A model generated the notes under the pieces. That model worked only from the letters and a program-made list of their open reading frames with translations, searched no databases and had not been told where the DNA came from. The position numbers and the translations under genes were made by a program. Source: Flavivirga spongiicola (GTDB lineage: Bacteria; Bacteroidota; Bacteroidia; Flavobacteriales; Flavobacteriaceae). Taken from it: a stretch of 64,000 nucleotides of DNA. Below, piece after piece: positions 1 to 8,379 of the stretch. The first letter of the stretch is position 1, and the number at the start of each line of letters is the position of its first letter. The DNA lies in NCBI RefSeq assembly GCF_030540825.1, contig NZ_JAUOEO010000001.1, forward strand, positions 4,601,001 through 4,665,000, given 5' to 3'.

Positions 1-575
1 TTGGAGTGTCCCCAACAGCGTATCGCAAAAACAAATTATTCACAATTAAAAAAATGAACATCATGGGAACAACATCCAGTACTGAAAACAGTCAAAGTTT
101 AAACATTAAAAAAGCCAAAATTCTAGATATAGAAGACAAAAAATGCATCTACATTCGTATGCAAGGGGCTTATGAATCTTTAGATTATCCTACTGCCTGG
201 AAAAAGCTTTGGGGACAAGTAAAAGAGCAAAAGTTATTCACCGCAGGGATAGAACATATAGGCTTGCCATATGACGACCCTAAAGTAACCGACGAAGATA
301 AAATTAGATACGATTCTTGTTTGGTTATACATAAAGATGCTGAAGCCTCTGGAGATATTGGTGTTAAAACACTTAAAGGTGGTAAATTTGCGGTGTTTTT
401 ATATCAAGGTAGTTATGAATTTTTTGCCGATGTTTACAATTACATTTTTAATGAATGGTTATTAAATAACGATTACGAATTACGTGATGAAACTGTTAGA
501 GAAAAATACATTAGTAATCCAGAACGTGTAGAACCACATAAATTAAAAACAGAATTTTACTTACCAATAAAATAG
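1..575 (+). CDS. AraC-family regulator, C-terminal part with GyrI-like ligand-binding domain (5' truncated by window)
   Basis: The reading frame is open at the left edge and begins G-V-S-P-T-A-Y-R-K. This is the usual end of the second helix-turn-helix of AraC/XylS regulators, so an upstream GTG at position 6 is unlikely to be the true start. After a linker of about 25 residues, the remaining 150 residues look like a GyrI/AraC effector-binding domain: the W-K-K-L-W segment, the GLPYDDP stretch, and a late P-L-K-T-E-F-Y-L-P-I end. Such proteins usually sense small hydrophobic ligands or drugs and control nearby genes. The target genes probably lie to the left of the window. Family assignment is fairly sure; the ligand is unknown. 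Confidence 0.75.
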   Translation, partial: GVSPTAYRKNKLFTIKKMNIMGTTSSTENSQSLNIKKAKILDIEDKKCIYIRMQGAYESLDYPTAWKKLWGQVKEQKLFTAGIEHIGLPYDDPKVTDEDKIRYDSCLVIHKDAEASGDIGVKTLKGGKFAVFLYQGSYEFFADVYNYIFNEWLLNNDYELRDETVREKYISNPERVEPHKLKTEFYLPIK

Positions 576-594
576 AGCTTATTTTAATATAAGT

Positions 595-1086
595 TCAAAG
601 TCTAATTTCATTTTCTAAAGCTAAAAGATGTGTAATTTTATTATTACCATCTTTTAGTGGATAGACTTCAATACTACAATGATACATCTCGCCATTTTTT
701 CTATAATTAACAATGCTTTCTTTAAAATGAACACCGCTTTTTAAATAGCTACGTATATTATTTAGAGTTTTGGAAGAGGTCTTTTCTCCTTGTAAAAAAT
801 GAGGTTTCTTCCCTTTCGCATATTTAAAAGAATAGCCCGTCATTTTTGTAAATCCTTTATTTACCCATTGAATTTCTTGTGTAAGGCCGGTAAGCACTAA
901 AGCTTCAAATTGATTATTAGTGAGTATGGTTTCAACATCAAAAGACCAGCTAAATTTGTTCTTGTATGTTTTTAAAATTTCAATATCATTTTGCTTAGTA
1001 AATTTAATAGCTTGTTCTGCCAAATGCATTGAATAAATATCCCAGCATTTTAAAGGACCTTGTAACGTATGTGGTTTTGTTTTCAT
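595..1086 (-). CDS. Single PAS-domain protein, LOV-like but lacking the photoactive cysteine
   Basis: A 163-residue protein whose residues of about 60-160 form one PAS domain: a VLTGLTQEIQWVNKGFTKMTGY start, then GKKPHFLQGEKT, and a KNGEMYHCSIEVYPLKD beta region. The segment matches the LOV motif GxNCRFLQG in position, but the flavin-reactive Cys is replaced (K-P in place of N-C). It should therefore not form the photoadduct. No kinase, cyclase or HTH output domain is attached, so it may act as a stand-alone sensor or a partner of another protein. It converges with the AraC-type gene, with only about 20 bases between the stop codons. The ligand is not evident. Confidence 0.7.
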   Translation of the reverse strand: MKTKPHTLQGPLKCWDIYSMHLAEQAIKFTKQNDIEILKTYKNKFSWSFDVETILTNNQFEALVLTGLTQEIQWVNKGFTKMTGYSFKYAKGKKPHFLQGEKTSSKTLNNIRSYLKSGVHFKESIVNYRKNGEMYHCSIEVYPLKDGNNKITHLLALENEIRL

Positions 1087-1427
1087 TGCTTCAATAATTT
1101 TGTGCAGAGAGAGATAAAAAGAAGCAAGACACCAACAATAAGCAGAATAAATTAAGCTCGCCGGTATATATATCTTGACTTGGCCTTAAAATCGCGAAAG
1201 CACGTTTGTCTTTTTTAAAGGGAAGTATCTGGCTTGTAATAATTGATATTACTTACAGTTGCGCGACAGCTTGTGAGTTTAACACAATTCCTTATTATAT
1301 AGCACTAGCTAAACCTTTAAATAATACCAGCTATAGTTTGAATTTATTATAAATGGTAATACTCAAATATATAGTTTTTAAGGTAAATACAGCACTAAAT
1401 GATTAACTCTTCTAATATTAAACTTAT
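1087..1427. other. Non-coding gap without recognised genes
   Basis: This 341-base AT-rich gap separates the start of the PAS gene from the end of the flavin-oxidase-like gene, both on the minus strand. No ORF with protein-like composition is visible on either strand, and I see no tRNA or strong terminator hairpin. The part beside 1087 should contain the PAS gene promoter. Confidence 0.5.
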
Positions 1428-2033
1428 TTATAGGTCTTTTTCATAACGTTTAATCATATCTTCTCTAGATTCTGGAGCTTCTAAACCTCCTAACTGATCT
1501 TTTAACATGTGCCCCATTGTCGGAAATGTGTTCCTATCAATTTTTGCCTTTTCATCCCATAATTTAGAGCGCATAAAAGCCTTTGCACAATGTAAAAACA
1601 ATGTTTCGATAGCAACAACGATACATGCCTTTGGTGGATGATTTTCTGAAGTAAACAACTCTAAATATTCAGCATCAGTACTAATAGAAGCCTGACCATT
1701 TACGCGCAAAGTTTCATCAATACCCGGTATTAAAAATAATAAACCAACCGTTCCAGTTTCTAAAATATTAACAATGCTATCAAGTCTATTGTTCCCTTTA
1801 GAATCTGGGATTACAATTTCTGTTTCATTAATCACTTTTACAAATCCTGGTGTTCCTCCTCTTGGAGACGCATCTAATTTTCCTTCTTTATTTGATGTAG
1901 ACATTACCAAAAATGGAGATGTATTAATAAAATGAATGGCATGTTTGTCTAAGTTAAAAAGGTCTTTATCCTTAGCTCTTCCTTTAGGGAATCCATATAA
2001 TTTGCGAAGTTCTGACGTTGTTTTAATTTGCAT
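1428..2033 (-). CDS. Pyridoxamine 5'-phosphate oxidase-like FMN-binding protein (MSMEG_1061-type)
   Basis: About 201 residues with the split-barrel flavin-binding pattern of the PNPOx-like superfamily. After an N-terminal helix come FLVMSTSNKEGKLDASPRGGTPG, a VIPDSKGNNRLDSIVNIL segment, VGLLFLIPGIDETLRVNGQA, and a C-terminal cysteine/tryptophan region. The DASPRGG and GNNRLDS motifs are typical of the subgroup annotated as the MSMEG_1061 family. These are usually reductases or oxidases of unknown substrate rather than true vitamin B6 oxidases. I chose the ATG at 2031-2033 (MQIKTTSELR); an upstream in-frame Met adds only a short unlikely extension. It is monocistronic by spacing. Confidence 0.75.
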   Translation of the reverse strand: MQIKTTSELRKLYGFPKGRAKDKDLFNLDKHAIHFINTSPFLVMSTSNKEGKLDASPRGGTPGFVKVINETEIVIPDSKGNNRLDSIVNILETGTVGLLFLIPGIDETLRVNGQASISTDAEYLELFTSENHPPKACIVVAIETLFLHCAKAFMRSKLWDEKAKIDRNTFPTMGHMLKDQLGGLEAPESREDMIKRYEKDL

Positions 2034-2183
2034 AATAGTCGTTATAAATATGATAATCAAATGTAGCTATTATGTCTAAAAAAATCATCTCCTAATCAAA
2101 TAAAACGGTATTTCATCAAGTATTTATAGATCGTATTGTAAATATTATATAAAATTACACCCAAGAAACTTATACCAATTTGA

Positions 2184-2540
2184 GTGAAAATAATTGTTAC
2201 TATTATATTGTTGTCTTTTGCAGGCTTATGTAATGCGCAGTCCATTACAGCAGACCATAAACTACATTTTGGAGCAGGCGCAATAATATCTGCAACGACA
2301 TATACTGTCGTATACACGACTACAAAAAATAAGAAAAAAGCTTTTTGGTATAGTTTAGGTACTTCTGCATTAGCAGGTCTTGCTAAAGAAATTTATGATA
2401 GCAGTAAAGAAAATAATCGCTTTGACACTAGTGAATTAGTAGCTACTTCTCTTGGAGGCTTAACTGCTAGTGCCACCATTAGCCTATTTGTTGGAAAAAA
2501 CAAGAACAAAAGAAAAGCTAAAATAGCTTTAGTTAATTAA
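2184..2540 (+). CDS. Small exported protein of unknown function, GTG start
   Basis: 118 residues that start at a GTG: MKIIVTIILLSFAGLCNAQ is a clean signal peptide ending in an N-A-Q cleavage site. The mature part has HFGAGAIISATTYTVVYTTT, an AFWYSLGTSALAGLAKEIYDSS segment and a LVATSLGGLTASATISLFV segment, so it contains two or three further hydrophobic helices. This arrangement is seen in small putative envelope proteins of the Bacteroidota that resemble YfiM-type lipoproteins, but I cannot name a family with certainty. Its last 8 bases overlap the 3' end of the convergent nitronate monooxygenase gene. Probably an outer-membrane-side or periplasmic protein. Confidence 0.6.
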   Translation: MKIIVTIILLSFAGLCNAQSITADHKLHFGAGAIISATTYTVVYTTTKNKKKAFWYSLGTSALAGLAKEIYDSSKENNRFDTSELVATSLGGLTASATISLFVGKNKNKRKAKIALVN

Positions 2541-3480
2541 CCAAACGATTAATAATTTCTTTTGTCGGTAGAATTTCTTTTGTATGCTCAATACTAGGTC
2601 CTGCTACCCAAACTGTTTTATATGTTGCTTTGGTAGCTGCGTTTTTAGTTGCATTCATACCAATTGAGAAACGAATCATTTTCACCCACTTTTTAAGCTT
2701 TTTGTTTTTATTTAAAACAGATTCCAGCCAAGTTTGTTTTGTTCCAATTTTTTGAACATAAGGTGTATTTATCACGGTGCATGGGGTTCCTGAAATACGT
2801 TCAGTCATGACAATATCATTTGCACCATAATCAACACAAGCTTGTTTATATTCGTTAGTAACATTCGCTTCAAAAGAGGCTATAAAAGGACTTCCAACAG
2901 ATACTCCTGCTGCACCATAACTCAACATACTATCAATATCTCCCTTACTTCCAACACCACCAGCAGAAATTATAGGAATATGACAATTTGAACTTAATTC
3001 TTTAATCAAATCTTCTGGTGATTTATCACCTCGATGACCGCCAGCCTGATTATTTACCGCTATAATAGCATCAGCCCCAAGTTGTTCTACCTTTTTTGCA
3101 AATTTTAAATCAACCACATCACAAAACACTTTAATACCAACTTTATGTGCTTGATTGATTGTTTCCTCTGGGCTTCCTAAAGATGTGATAATAAAATCAC
3201 ACCCGACTTCACAAAGAATTTCTAATTGTCCTTTATACTTTACATTCGATTTATTAACGATTAAATTAAACCCGAAAGATCCACCCGCTACTCTATTAGC
3301 TTTTAATTCTTTTATAGCAGATCTTAATTCTTCAAGTGTTCTATAGTTTAATGCAGGAATACAACCAGCAATACCACCTTTCATTGCTTCAATAACCATA
3401 GCAACGTTAGAAACTAAAAACATAGGGGCTTGAATTACTGGGTGTTTTATATTTAGAAGTTCGGTAAGTTTACTAGCCAT
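2533..3480 (-). CDS. Nitronate monooxygenase family flavoprotein (2-nitropropane dioxygenase-like)
   Basis: 315 residues forming an FMN TIM barrel. The N-terminus has HPVIQAPMFLVSN, followed by GGIAGCIPALNYRT, a GVKVFCDVVDLKFA strand, the AIIAVNNQAGGHRG loop carrying the likely catalytic His, IPIISAGGVGSKGDIDSMLSYGA (phosphate-binding glycines) and GVSVGSPFIAS. This family oxidises alkyl nitronates and related anions such as propionate-3-nitronate. The length is normal and the ATG start follows an AT-rich upstream region. It stands alone with no co-transcribed partner, so a detoxification role is likely but unproven. Confidence 0.85.
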   Translation of the reverse strand: MASKLTELLNIKHPVIQAPMFLVSNVAMVIEAMKGGIAGCIPALNYRTLEELRSAIKELKANRVAGGSFGFNLIVNKSNVKYKGQLEILCEVGCDFIITSLGSPEETINQAHKVGIKVFCDVVDLKFAKKVEQLGADAIIAVNNQAGGHRGDKSPEDLIKELSSNCHIPIISAGGVGSKGDIDSMLSYGAAGVSVGSPFIASFEANVTNEYKQACVDYGANDIVMTERISGTPCTVINTPYVQKIGTKQTWLESVLNKNKKLKKWVKMIRFSIGMNATKNAATKATYKTVWVAGPSIEHTKEILPTKEIINRLVN

Positions 3481-3656
3481 TAATTAAAGTTTGAACAAAT
3501 ATAACAAATATTATGCATGCATAACAACTAGCATTCAAATAGTTATATAATCATCAATAATAATTACTCATAAATATCTGGTATTATGACTTTTATCATA
3601 TTTATATTATAAGCGCATAGTTAATTTTAACTATGCAAAACTTAATATCATTTGCC

Positions 3657-4157
3657 ATGGAAAAAATATTATTTGGTTTATTTATTTTTGGATTAACCGC
3701 CCAAGTCAACTCACAAACAATTGAATTACCAAACACATTAATTTCAGTAAATTACAAATATTTAGACGCAACAGATTCAGATAATGCTCCTAAAGAAGTT
3801 AAAAGGTTAGAAGATGAAATTCTAAATTACAATCATAAAGAAATCTCAAAACTTTACAATGATACTGATAAAGTCTACGAAGTATCTTTTTCTGTTCCTA
3901 AAGGAAAAATAGTTGCTGCTTATGATAAAAATGGAAAAATAATAAGAACTAACGAAAAGTATTACAATGTAAGATTACCATTGGAAGTTGCTCAAGCCAT
4001 TTCAAAACGATTTCCAAATTGGGGCATCATTGAAGATGTTTATCTTATTAAATATCATTGTGATAAAGATTCTTTAAAACAGGAATACAAAGTCAAAATA
4101 AAAAATAACACTGAAATTATTAAGGTAAGAACCGACGAAAAAGGAATATTCTTATAA
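3657..4157 (+). CDS. Exported PepSY-like / BLIP-like domain protein
   Basis: About 166 residues from the ATG at 3657 (MEKILFGLFIFGLTAQVNSQ, a signal peptide); an upstream Met at 3633 would only lengthen the N-terminus. The mature protein has a V-S-F-S-V-P-K-G-K-I-V-A-A-Y-D strand, then NGKIIRTNEKYYNVRLPLEVAQAISKRFPNWGIIEDVYLIKY and a final Y-K-V-K-I-K-N segment. The pattern 'helix beginning LPxxVxxAIxxxFP followed by a strand' is typical of PepSY-like periplasmic proteins of the Bacteroidota. These are thought to bind or inhibit peptidases, but the function here is unknown. It converges on the RlmI-like gene. Confidence 0.55.
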   Translation: MEKILFGLFIFGLTAQVNSQTIELPNTLISVNYKYLDATDSDNAPKEVKRLEDEILNYNHKEISKLYNDTDKVYEVSFSVPKGKIVAAYDKNGKIIRTNEKYYNVRLPLEVAQAISKRFPNWGIIEDVYLIKYHCDKDSLKQEYKVKIKNNTEIIKVRTDEKGIFL

Positions 4158-4177
4158 AGCCTTTTCAGTTTAAAAAA

Positions 4178-5407
4178 CTAATTAAGAAATCTATAATACC
4201 CACATTTTAAATAAGCACCTTCATTAAACCCAATAGGGTGATCTAAGTCATGATTCGTTTTTAATATCACTTTAAAATCTCTGTTTGATAATGATAGGAC
4301 TTGTGAGTTAATATCGAAAAAAGCTTGAGATAAAACTCTAGATGAACAAGAGGCTAGCACTAGCAATCCATTTTTAGCAGTCAATTTTTCTCCTAATTGA
4401 GCTAATTGGGCATATTTTTTCTTAGCTAATTCAACCTCTGAAGCTTGTTTTGCAAAGCTAGGAGGATCTATAACTACGATATCAAAAGTAATCTTGTTTT
4501 TAATTAATTTTTTAAGCGCTTCAAAAGCATCACCTGCAATCGTTTTATGTTTACCTGTATAATGGTTCAGTTTTCCATTTTGTATAGCTATTTCTAATGC
4601 TTGCTTACTAATATCCAGACTTGTTACTTCTTTAGCTCCATGGTATAACGCATGAACTGAAAACCCACCAGCATAGGAAAAAACGTCTAAAACCGTTTTC
4701 CCTTTACTCCACTCACCTACTTGTTTTCGGTTAGCCCGATGATCTAAAAAATAGCCTGTCTTATGACCTTTAATCACGTTTGCAGAAAACTTCACATGAT
4801 GTTCAATAAATTGAACAACTTCATTTTCCAATACACCAAAAACCACATCACCATCTTTTAATTGATGGTTTTTAGATTGTTGCAACCCGCGACTTAAACG
4901 AATAACTATGGTATCAGTATTAGAAATTTTTTGCAAACTTTTTAAAATAGATTCTAAATAAGGTAACCAAATCTCGGAATATAATTTTACTACTAAAACA
5001 GTATCATAAACATCCGCAATTAAACCGGGAAACCCATCATTTTCTCCAAATAATAAGCGATAACTAGTCGTGTTTGTTTTTAATAAACTTAATCGCTTTT
5101 TATGAGCTTCTTCTATTTTGTGATGAAAAAAATCGGCATTTATTTCTACTTTTGAGGAGTCGCTATGAATAATTTTAATGCGAATAGGTGAATTGGCATC
5201 ATACAAACCTAAACCAACAACTTTGTTTTTATTTTTACTAAAAATAATCGCTAAATCTCCTGTTCGAGACCCATCATTAATCTTCACAATATTATTTGAA
5301 AAAACCCAGGGGTGCTTTTTAACCACAAATTGTTCACCTTTAGCATTTAGTTTTACGGCTAAGCGTTTTGGTATATAATCTGATTTAATTTTAGTTGAAA
5401 ATGACAT
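4178..5407 (-). CDS. 23S rRNA (cytosine-C5) methyltransferase, RlmI/YccW family
   Basis: 409 residues in the order expected for RlmI. An N-terminal PUA domain (about residues 15-90, HPWVFSNNIVK and GLGLYDANSPIRIKI) is followed by an EEHH-like linker with RLLFGENDGFPGLIADVY. A Rossmann SAM-methyltransferase domain then shows VLDVFSYAGGFSVHALYHGA, VVIDPPSFAKQ and the catalytic-type cysteine in LVLASCSSRV. Known members methylate C1962 of 23S rRNA. The length fits. The gene is alone on the minus strand, with a terminator upstream belonging to the next gene. High confidence in family, moderate in exact target base. Confidence 0.88.
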   Translation of the reverse strand: MSFSTKIKSDYIPKRLAVKLNAKGEQFVVKKHPWVFSNNIVKINDGSRTGDLAIIFSKNKNKVVGLGLYDANSPIRIKIIHSDSSKVEINADFFHHKIEEAHKKRLSLLKTNTTSYRLLFGENDGFPGLIADVYDTVLVVKLYSEIWLPYLESILKSLQKISNTDTIVIRLSRGLQQSKNHQLKDGDVVFGVLENEVVQFIEHHVKFSANVIKGHKTGYFLDHRANRKQVGEWSKGKTVLDVFSYAGGFSVHALYHGAKEVTSLDISKQALEIAIQNGKLNHYTGKHKTIAGDAFEALKKLIKNKITFDIVVIDPPSFAKQASEVELAKKKYAQLAQLGEKLTAKNGLLVLASCSSRVLSQAFFDINSQVLSLSNRDFKVILKTNHDLDHPIGFNEGAYLKCGYYRFLN

Positions 5408-5469
5408 ATTATAGATTTCCTAGCGTTCAAAAGTATGCGTTTTAAAGGTGATTAAAAAGCAAACAAAAT

Positions 5470-5498
5470 AAAAACGCAACCATTTTGGCTGCGTTTTT
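5470..5498 (-). terminator. Rho-independent terminator of the lipoprotein gene
   Basis: An inverted repeat AAAAACGCAACC / GGCTGCGTTTTT with a 5-base loop and one mismatch. On the minus strand it reads as a GC-containing stem followed by a T-run. It lies just downstream of the lipoprotein stop at 5519. Confidence 0.75.
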
Positions 5499-5518
5499 AT
5501 TATAATGGGAATTTACAA

Positions 5519-6037
5519 CTATTGTTTTTTATAAGTAGTGATGACATCAGTTGTGCTAATAACACTAACACCTCCTTGTGATAAGTCCGTTACCTCAGTT
5601 GCTGATAAAACAAGTTCTGACTCAGTAAGCTTCTCGATTTTCATTACTCCAGTTCCATTTCCTGTGATAATTTCTAATTCGTTATTTTCCATTTTCCAAG
5701 TACCATCTCCTAAAACTTTTAAATTTTCTACAGTCCTAGTAGTTGTCTGACCTGCAACTGTAGATGTTAATTTAATACTATATGATCCCGTTGAAATTAA
5801 ATTGTTAGGATTTTCATTAAAAGTTAATGAATAATCAATATCGTATGCTTCTCCAACGTAATCAGTATTAACACTCTGCCCTTGAGCTGAAGTAACAGTA
5901 GTTCCTGAATAATCTACAGATATTCCTTTCCATGTCCCAATTATACTTCCTGATATTTCTGGAGAAGCATCATCACTTGAACAAGATGTTGTTAATACTA
6001 AGGTTAATGCAATAAATAAAATACTTAATTTTTTCAT
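5519..6037 (-). CDS. Lipoprotein with lipocalin-like domain
   Basis: 172 residues. The N-terminus MKKLSILFIALTLVLTTSCSSDD is a lipoprotein signal with the lipobox L-T-T-S-C, so the mature protein starts at the Cys and is probably outer-membrane anchored. The rest starts with ISGSIIGTWKGISVDYSG and continues as short beta strands (LTFNENPNNLISTGSYSIKLT, GTWKMENNELEIITGNGTGVMKIEKL, LVLSATEV). This is the usual layout of lipocalin-like 'GTW' domains in the Bacteroidota. No ligand is suggested by the sequence. It is monocistronic and followed by a clear terminator. Confidence 0.7.
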   Translation of the reverse strand: MKKLSILFIALTLVLTTSCSSDDASPEISGSIIGTWKGISVDYSGTTVTSAQGQSVNTDYVGEAYDIDYSLTFNENPNNLISTGSYSIKLTSTVAGQTTTRTVENLKVLGDGTWKMENNELEIITGNGTGVMKIEKLTESELVLSATEVTDLSQGGVSVISTTDVITTYKKQ

Positions 6038-6181
6038 GTTTTTGGTTTGATTTATACTACAAAAATAATAAGTAAAAAACGTTAAAAAAGCACAATCAAA
6101 AAAGATGTAAAACTATTAGTTAAAGGCTTAAAAATATCGATTAAAGTAATATTCGTATATCTTTTATAAGACTAAGAATAC

Positions 6182-6210
6182 AAAAAACGCAACCAAATTG
6201 GTTGCGTTCT
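6182..6210 (-). terminator. Rho-independent terminator closing the ethanolamine-type operon
   Basis: A stem AACGCAACC / GGTTGCGTT with a 5-base AAATT loop. On the minus strand it is followed by a run of T residues. It lies 44 bases downstream of the aldehyde dehydrogenase stop, which is the last gene of the five-gene operon. Confidence 0.85.
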
Positions 6211-6253
6211 TTATATCTAGGTTCTCCCATTCAATTTGGGAAGGTAAAACTAA

Positions 6254-7621
6254 TTAAGACACTCTTAATTGATACGCTTTGGGCTGGACAAAAGCCCTGA
6301 TTCCCTGTGATGACAAAGTAGAGCCTAGTCCAGAATTCTTTCTACCTGACCATGGTATATTTGGACTTACACGATCACAGCAATTCCAATATACGGTTCC
6401 TGAATTCATATGATCTAAAATATGCATCGCTCTTTCTTCATTGCTTGAGAAAACGGCTGACGTTAATCCATATTCTGTATCTAACATCAGTGAGGTAGCC
6501 TCTTCATCAGAACTTACTTTTTGCAATCCAATAATAGGTCCAAATGATTCATCAATCATAACTTTCATATCGTGATTACAATTCGCTAAAACCGTAGGCT
6601 CAAAATAATAACCATCACCTTCTATAGCTTTTCCTCCTGCCAATAACGTGGCTCCTTTAGCAACTGCATCTTCAACTTGCTCTTTTAATACCTCTAATTG
6701 TTGTCCTCTTGTTAGAGAGCCTATAAAAGTTGATAAATCTGTTGGATCTCCTATTTTATAAGACGTTACTTCTTCAGTGAAAGCTTCTATAAATTCATCA
6801 TAAATACCTTCAGCAATATAAATGCGTTCTACAGCACAACAACTTTGTCCGTTATTATAAAAGGCCCCTTCGGCAGCATTAATAGCGGATTGCTTAACAT
6901 CAACAACGTCTTCGGTAACATATAAAGGATCTTTGCCTCCTAACTCCAATTGCACTGGAACCATTTTTGGTGCAACCGTTTGATATATGTGCAATCCTGT
7001 TTTATGTGATCCTGTAAAGAAATAACCATCTACATGAGACTCTAAAATGTGTTGGCCTAAACTTCCATCTCCTATAACACATTGGAAAACATCTTTAGGG
7101 ATACCTGCTTGATGCAAATAAGCTTCAAACTGTTTTCCTGTTAACGTTGCAAACTCTGATGGTTTATATAATACCGCATTTCCAGCAACTAATGCATATA
7201 AAAACACATTATAACCAACATTATATGGAAAGTTCCAGGCTGAAATATTTGCTATAACGCCAAGAGGCTCATACTTAATACGCTCAAGGGTTGGTCCTTT
7301 ATTTACTAATACTTCTGGTGCCAACCATTGTTGGGCATAACTACATAGGTGGTCTACTCTATTTTGAGCGCCTTGAATTTCATTTAACGATTGTTGTAAT
7401 GGTTTCCCTGTCTCTGAGGTTAAAATTTGAGCCAGTTCATCTTTATTCTCTTGTACCAGTTCTCCAAACTTTTTGATACAATTCAACCTTTCCTCAATCG
7501 ATCTTTTCGTCCAACTTTTTTGTCCTTGTCTTAAAGACTCAAGTTTAGCATTTAAAGATTCCTGAGTGTCTGATTCTATAGTTGAAATAATCGCTCCCGT
7601 AGCAGGATTAATAATATTCAT
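6254..7621 (-). CDS. NAD(P)-dependent aldehyde dehydrogenase, proposed gamma-glutamyl-aminoaldehyde dehydrogenase
   Basis: 455 residues of the ALDH superfamily. Visible landmarks are NISAWNFPYNVGYN (cofactor site), GNAVLYKPSE, FFTGSHKTG, the general-base glutamate in PVQLELGGKDPLYV, the catalytic Cys in NNGQSCCAVERIYI, and ESFGPIIGL. The last gene of the operon, it starts only 7 bases after the hydrolase stop. In the context of a gamma-glutamyl ligase and an alcohol dehydrogenase, I infer that it oxidises the gamma-glutamylated aldehyde (for ethanolamine, N-gamma-glutamyl-aminoacetaldehyde) to the acid. The enzyme class is certain; the substrate is inferred. Confidence 0.85.
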   Translation of the reverse strand: MNIINPATGAIISTIESDTQESLNAKLESLRQGQKSWTKRSIEERLNCIKKFGELVQENKDELAQILTSETGKPLQQSLNEIQGAQNRVDHLCSYAQQWLAPEVLVNKGPTLERIKYEPLGVIANISAWNFPYNVGYNVFLYALVAGNAVLYKPSEFATLTGKQFEAYLHQAGIPKDVFQCVIGDGSLGQHILESHVDGYFFTGSHKTGLHIYQTVAPKMVPVQLELGGKDPLYVTEDVVDVKQSAINAAEGAFYNNGQSCCAVERIYIAEGIYDEFIEAFTEEVTSYKIGDPTDLSTFIGSLTRGQQLEVLKEQVEDAVAKGATLLAGGKAIEGDGYYFEPTVLANCNHDMKVMIDESFGPIIGLQKVSSDEEATSLMLDTEYGLTSAVFSSNEERAMHILDHMNSGTVYWNCCDRVSPNIPWSGRKNSGLGSTLSSQGIRAFVQPKAYQLRVS

Positions 7622-7628
7622 ATCTCTT

Positions 7629-8369
7629 TTATTTAAAATGTTTTAAAAACGCATCAAAAAGTAAATCTGCGTCAACTAGTTCGTCTTTTATTGTGTGGAA
7701 AAATTCTGGATGCCATTGTACTCCAATCACTTTTCCTTCTGGCTCTTTAACAAACCCAAAAGCTTCTATTAAGCCATCATCAGAATATGCATATACTTCT
7801 AGATCTTTCCCTAAGTCTTTAACCGCTTGATGATGAACCGTATTTACATAAATTTGCTTTTCGTTATTGTATAATCGATCTAAAAACTTATCTTCCGTAA
7901 AAGCTACGGGGTGTTTAATGGTATCATATAACTCAGCAGATCTATGGTCATTAACATTATCTTTTTGTGTTAGCGTATCTTGGTATAGTGTACCTCCAAA
8001 GTATGCATTCATTAATTGAAACCCTCTACAAATTCCCATAATAGGTTTAGAGTTTTTCACAGCATAATCTAATATCTTTAATTCATAAGCATCTCTATAA
8101 GCATCTCCTTTCCATTTCCCTATAGGCTGTTCTCCATAAGTTTCTGGAGCTAAATCTACGCCACCTTGCAGGATAAAACCATCCATTTGATCTAAAATGT
8201 CGTTAAATAACTCTTCTTCATTAATATCTGGAATCAAAACAGGTAAAACGCCCTTTCGAGTCACATAATTAGCCATGTCATTTTCTACATAGCTCAATGA
8301 TTTATGCCCAAAAACATTTCTGCTGGTATCAGGATACATAAAGCACGATGATATTCCTAACTTAATCAT
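7629..8369 (-). CDS. Class I glutamine amidotransferase-like gamma-glutamyl hydrolase (PuuD-type)
   Basis: 246 residues with the class I amidotransferase fold: FILQGGVDLAPETYGEQP, the nucleophile Cys in PIMGICRGFQLMNAYFGGTLYQD, VNTVHHQAVKDLG, and the His/Glu pair of VIGVQWHPEFFHT. The spacing and the GICRGFQ motif match gamma-glutamyl-GABA hydrolase PuuD. It lies between the aldehyde and alcohol dehydrogenase genes with gaps of only 7 and 10 bases. I infer that it cleaves the gamma-glutamyl amide at the end of the pathway, releasing glutamate and the amino acid product (glycine if the substrate is ethanolamine). Confidence 0.85.
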   Translation of the reverse strand: MIKLGISSCFMYPDTSRNVFGHKSLSYVENDMANYVTRKGVLPVLIPDINEEELFNDILDQMDGFILQGGVDLAPETYGEQPIGKWKGDAYRDAYELKILDYAVKNSKPIMGICRGFQLMNAYFGGTLYQDTLTQKDNVNDHRSAELYDTIKHPVAFTEDKFLDRLYNNEKQIYVNTVHHQAVKDLGKDLEVYAYSDDGLIEAFGFVKEPEGKVIGVQWHPEFFHTIKDELVDADLLFDAFLKHFK

Positions 8370-8379
8370 TTTCTAATTT

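Noticed and set aside
2096..2317. A 73-codon ORF on the minus strand before the flavin-oxidase-like gene
   Set aside because: It is antisense to the real signal-peptide protein at 2184-2540 and has no protein-like pattern or start signal.
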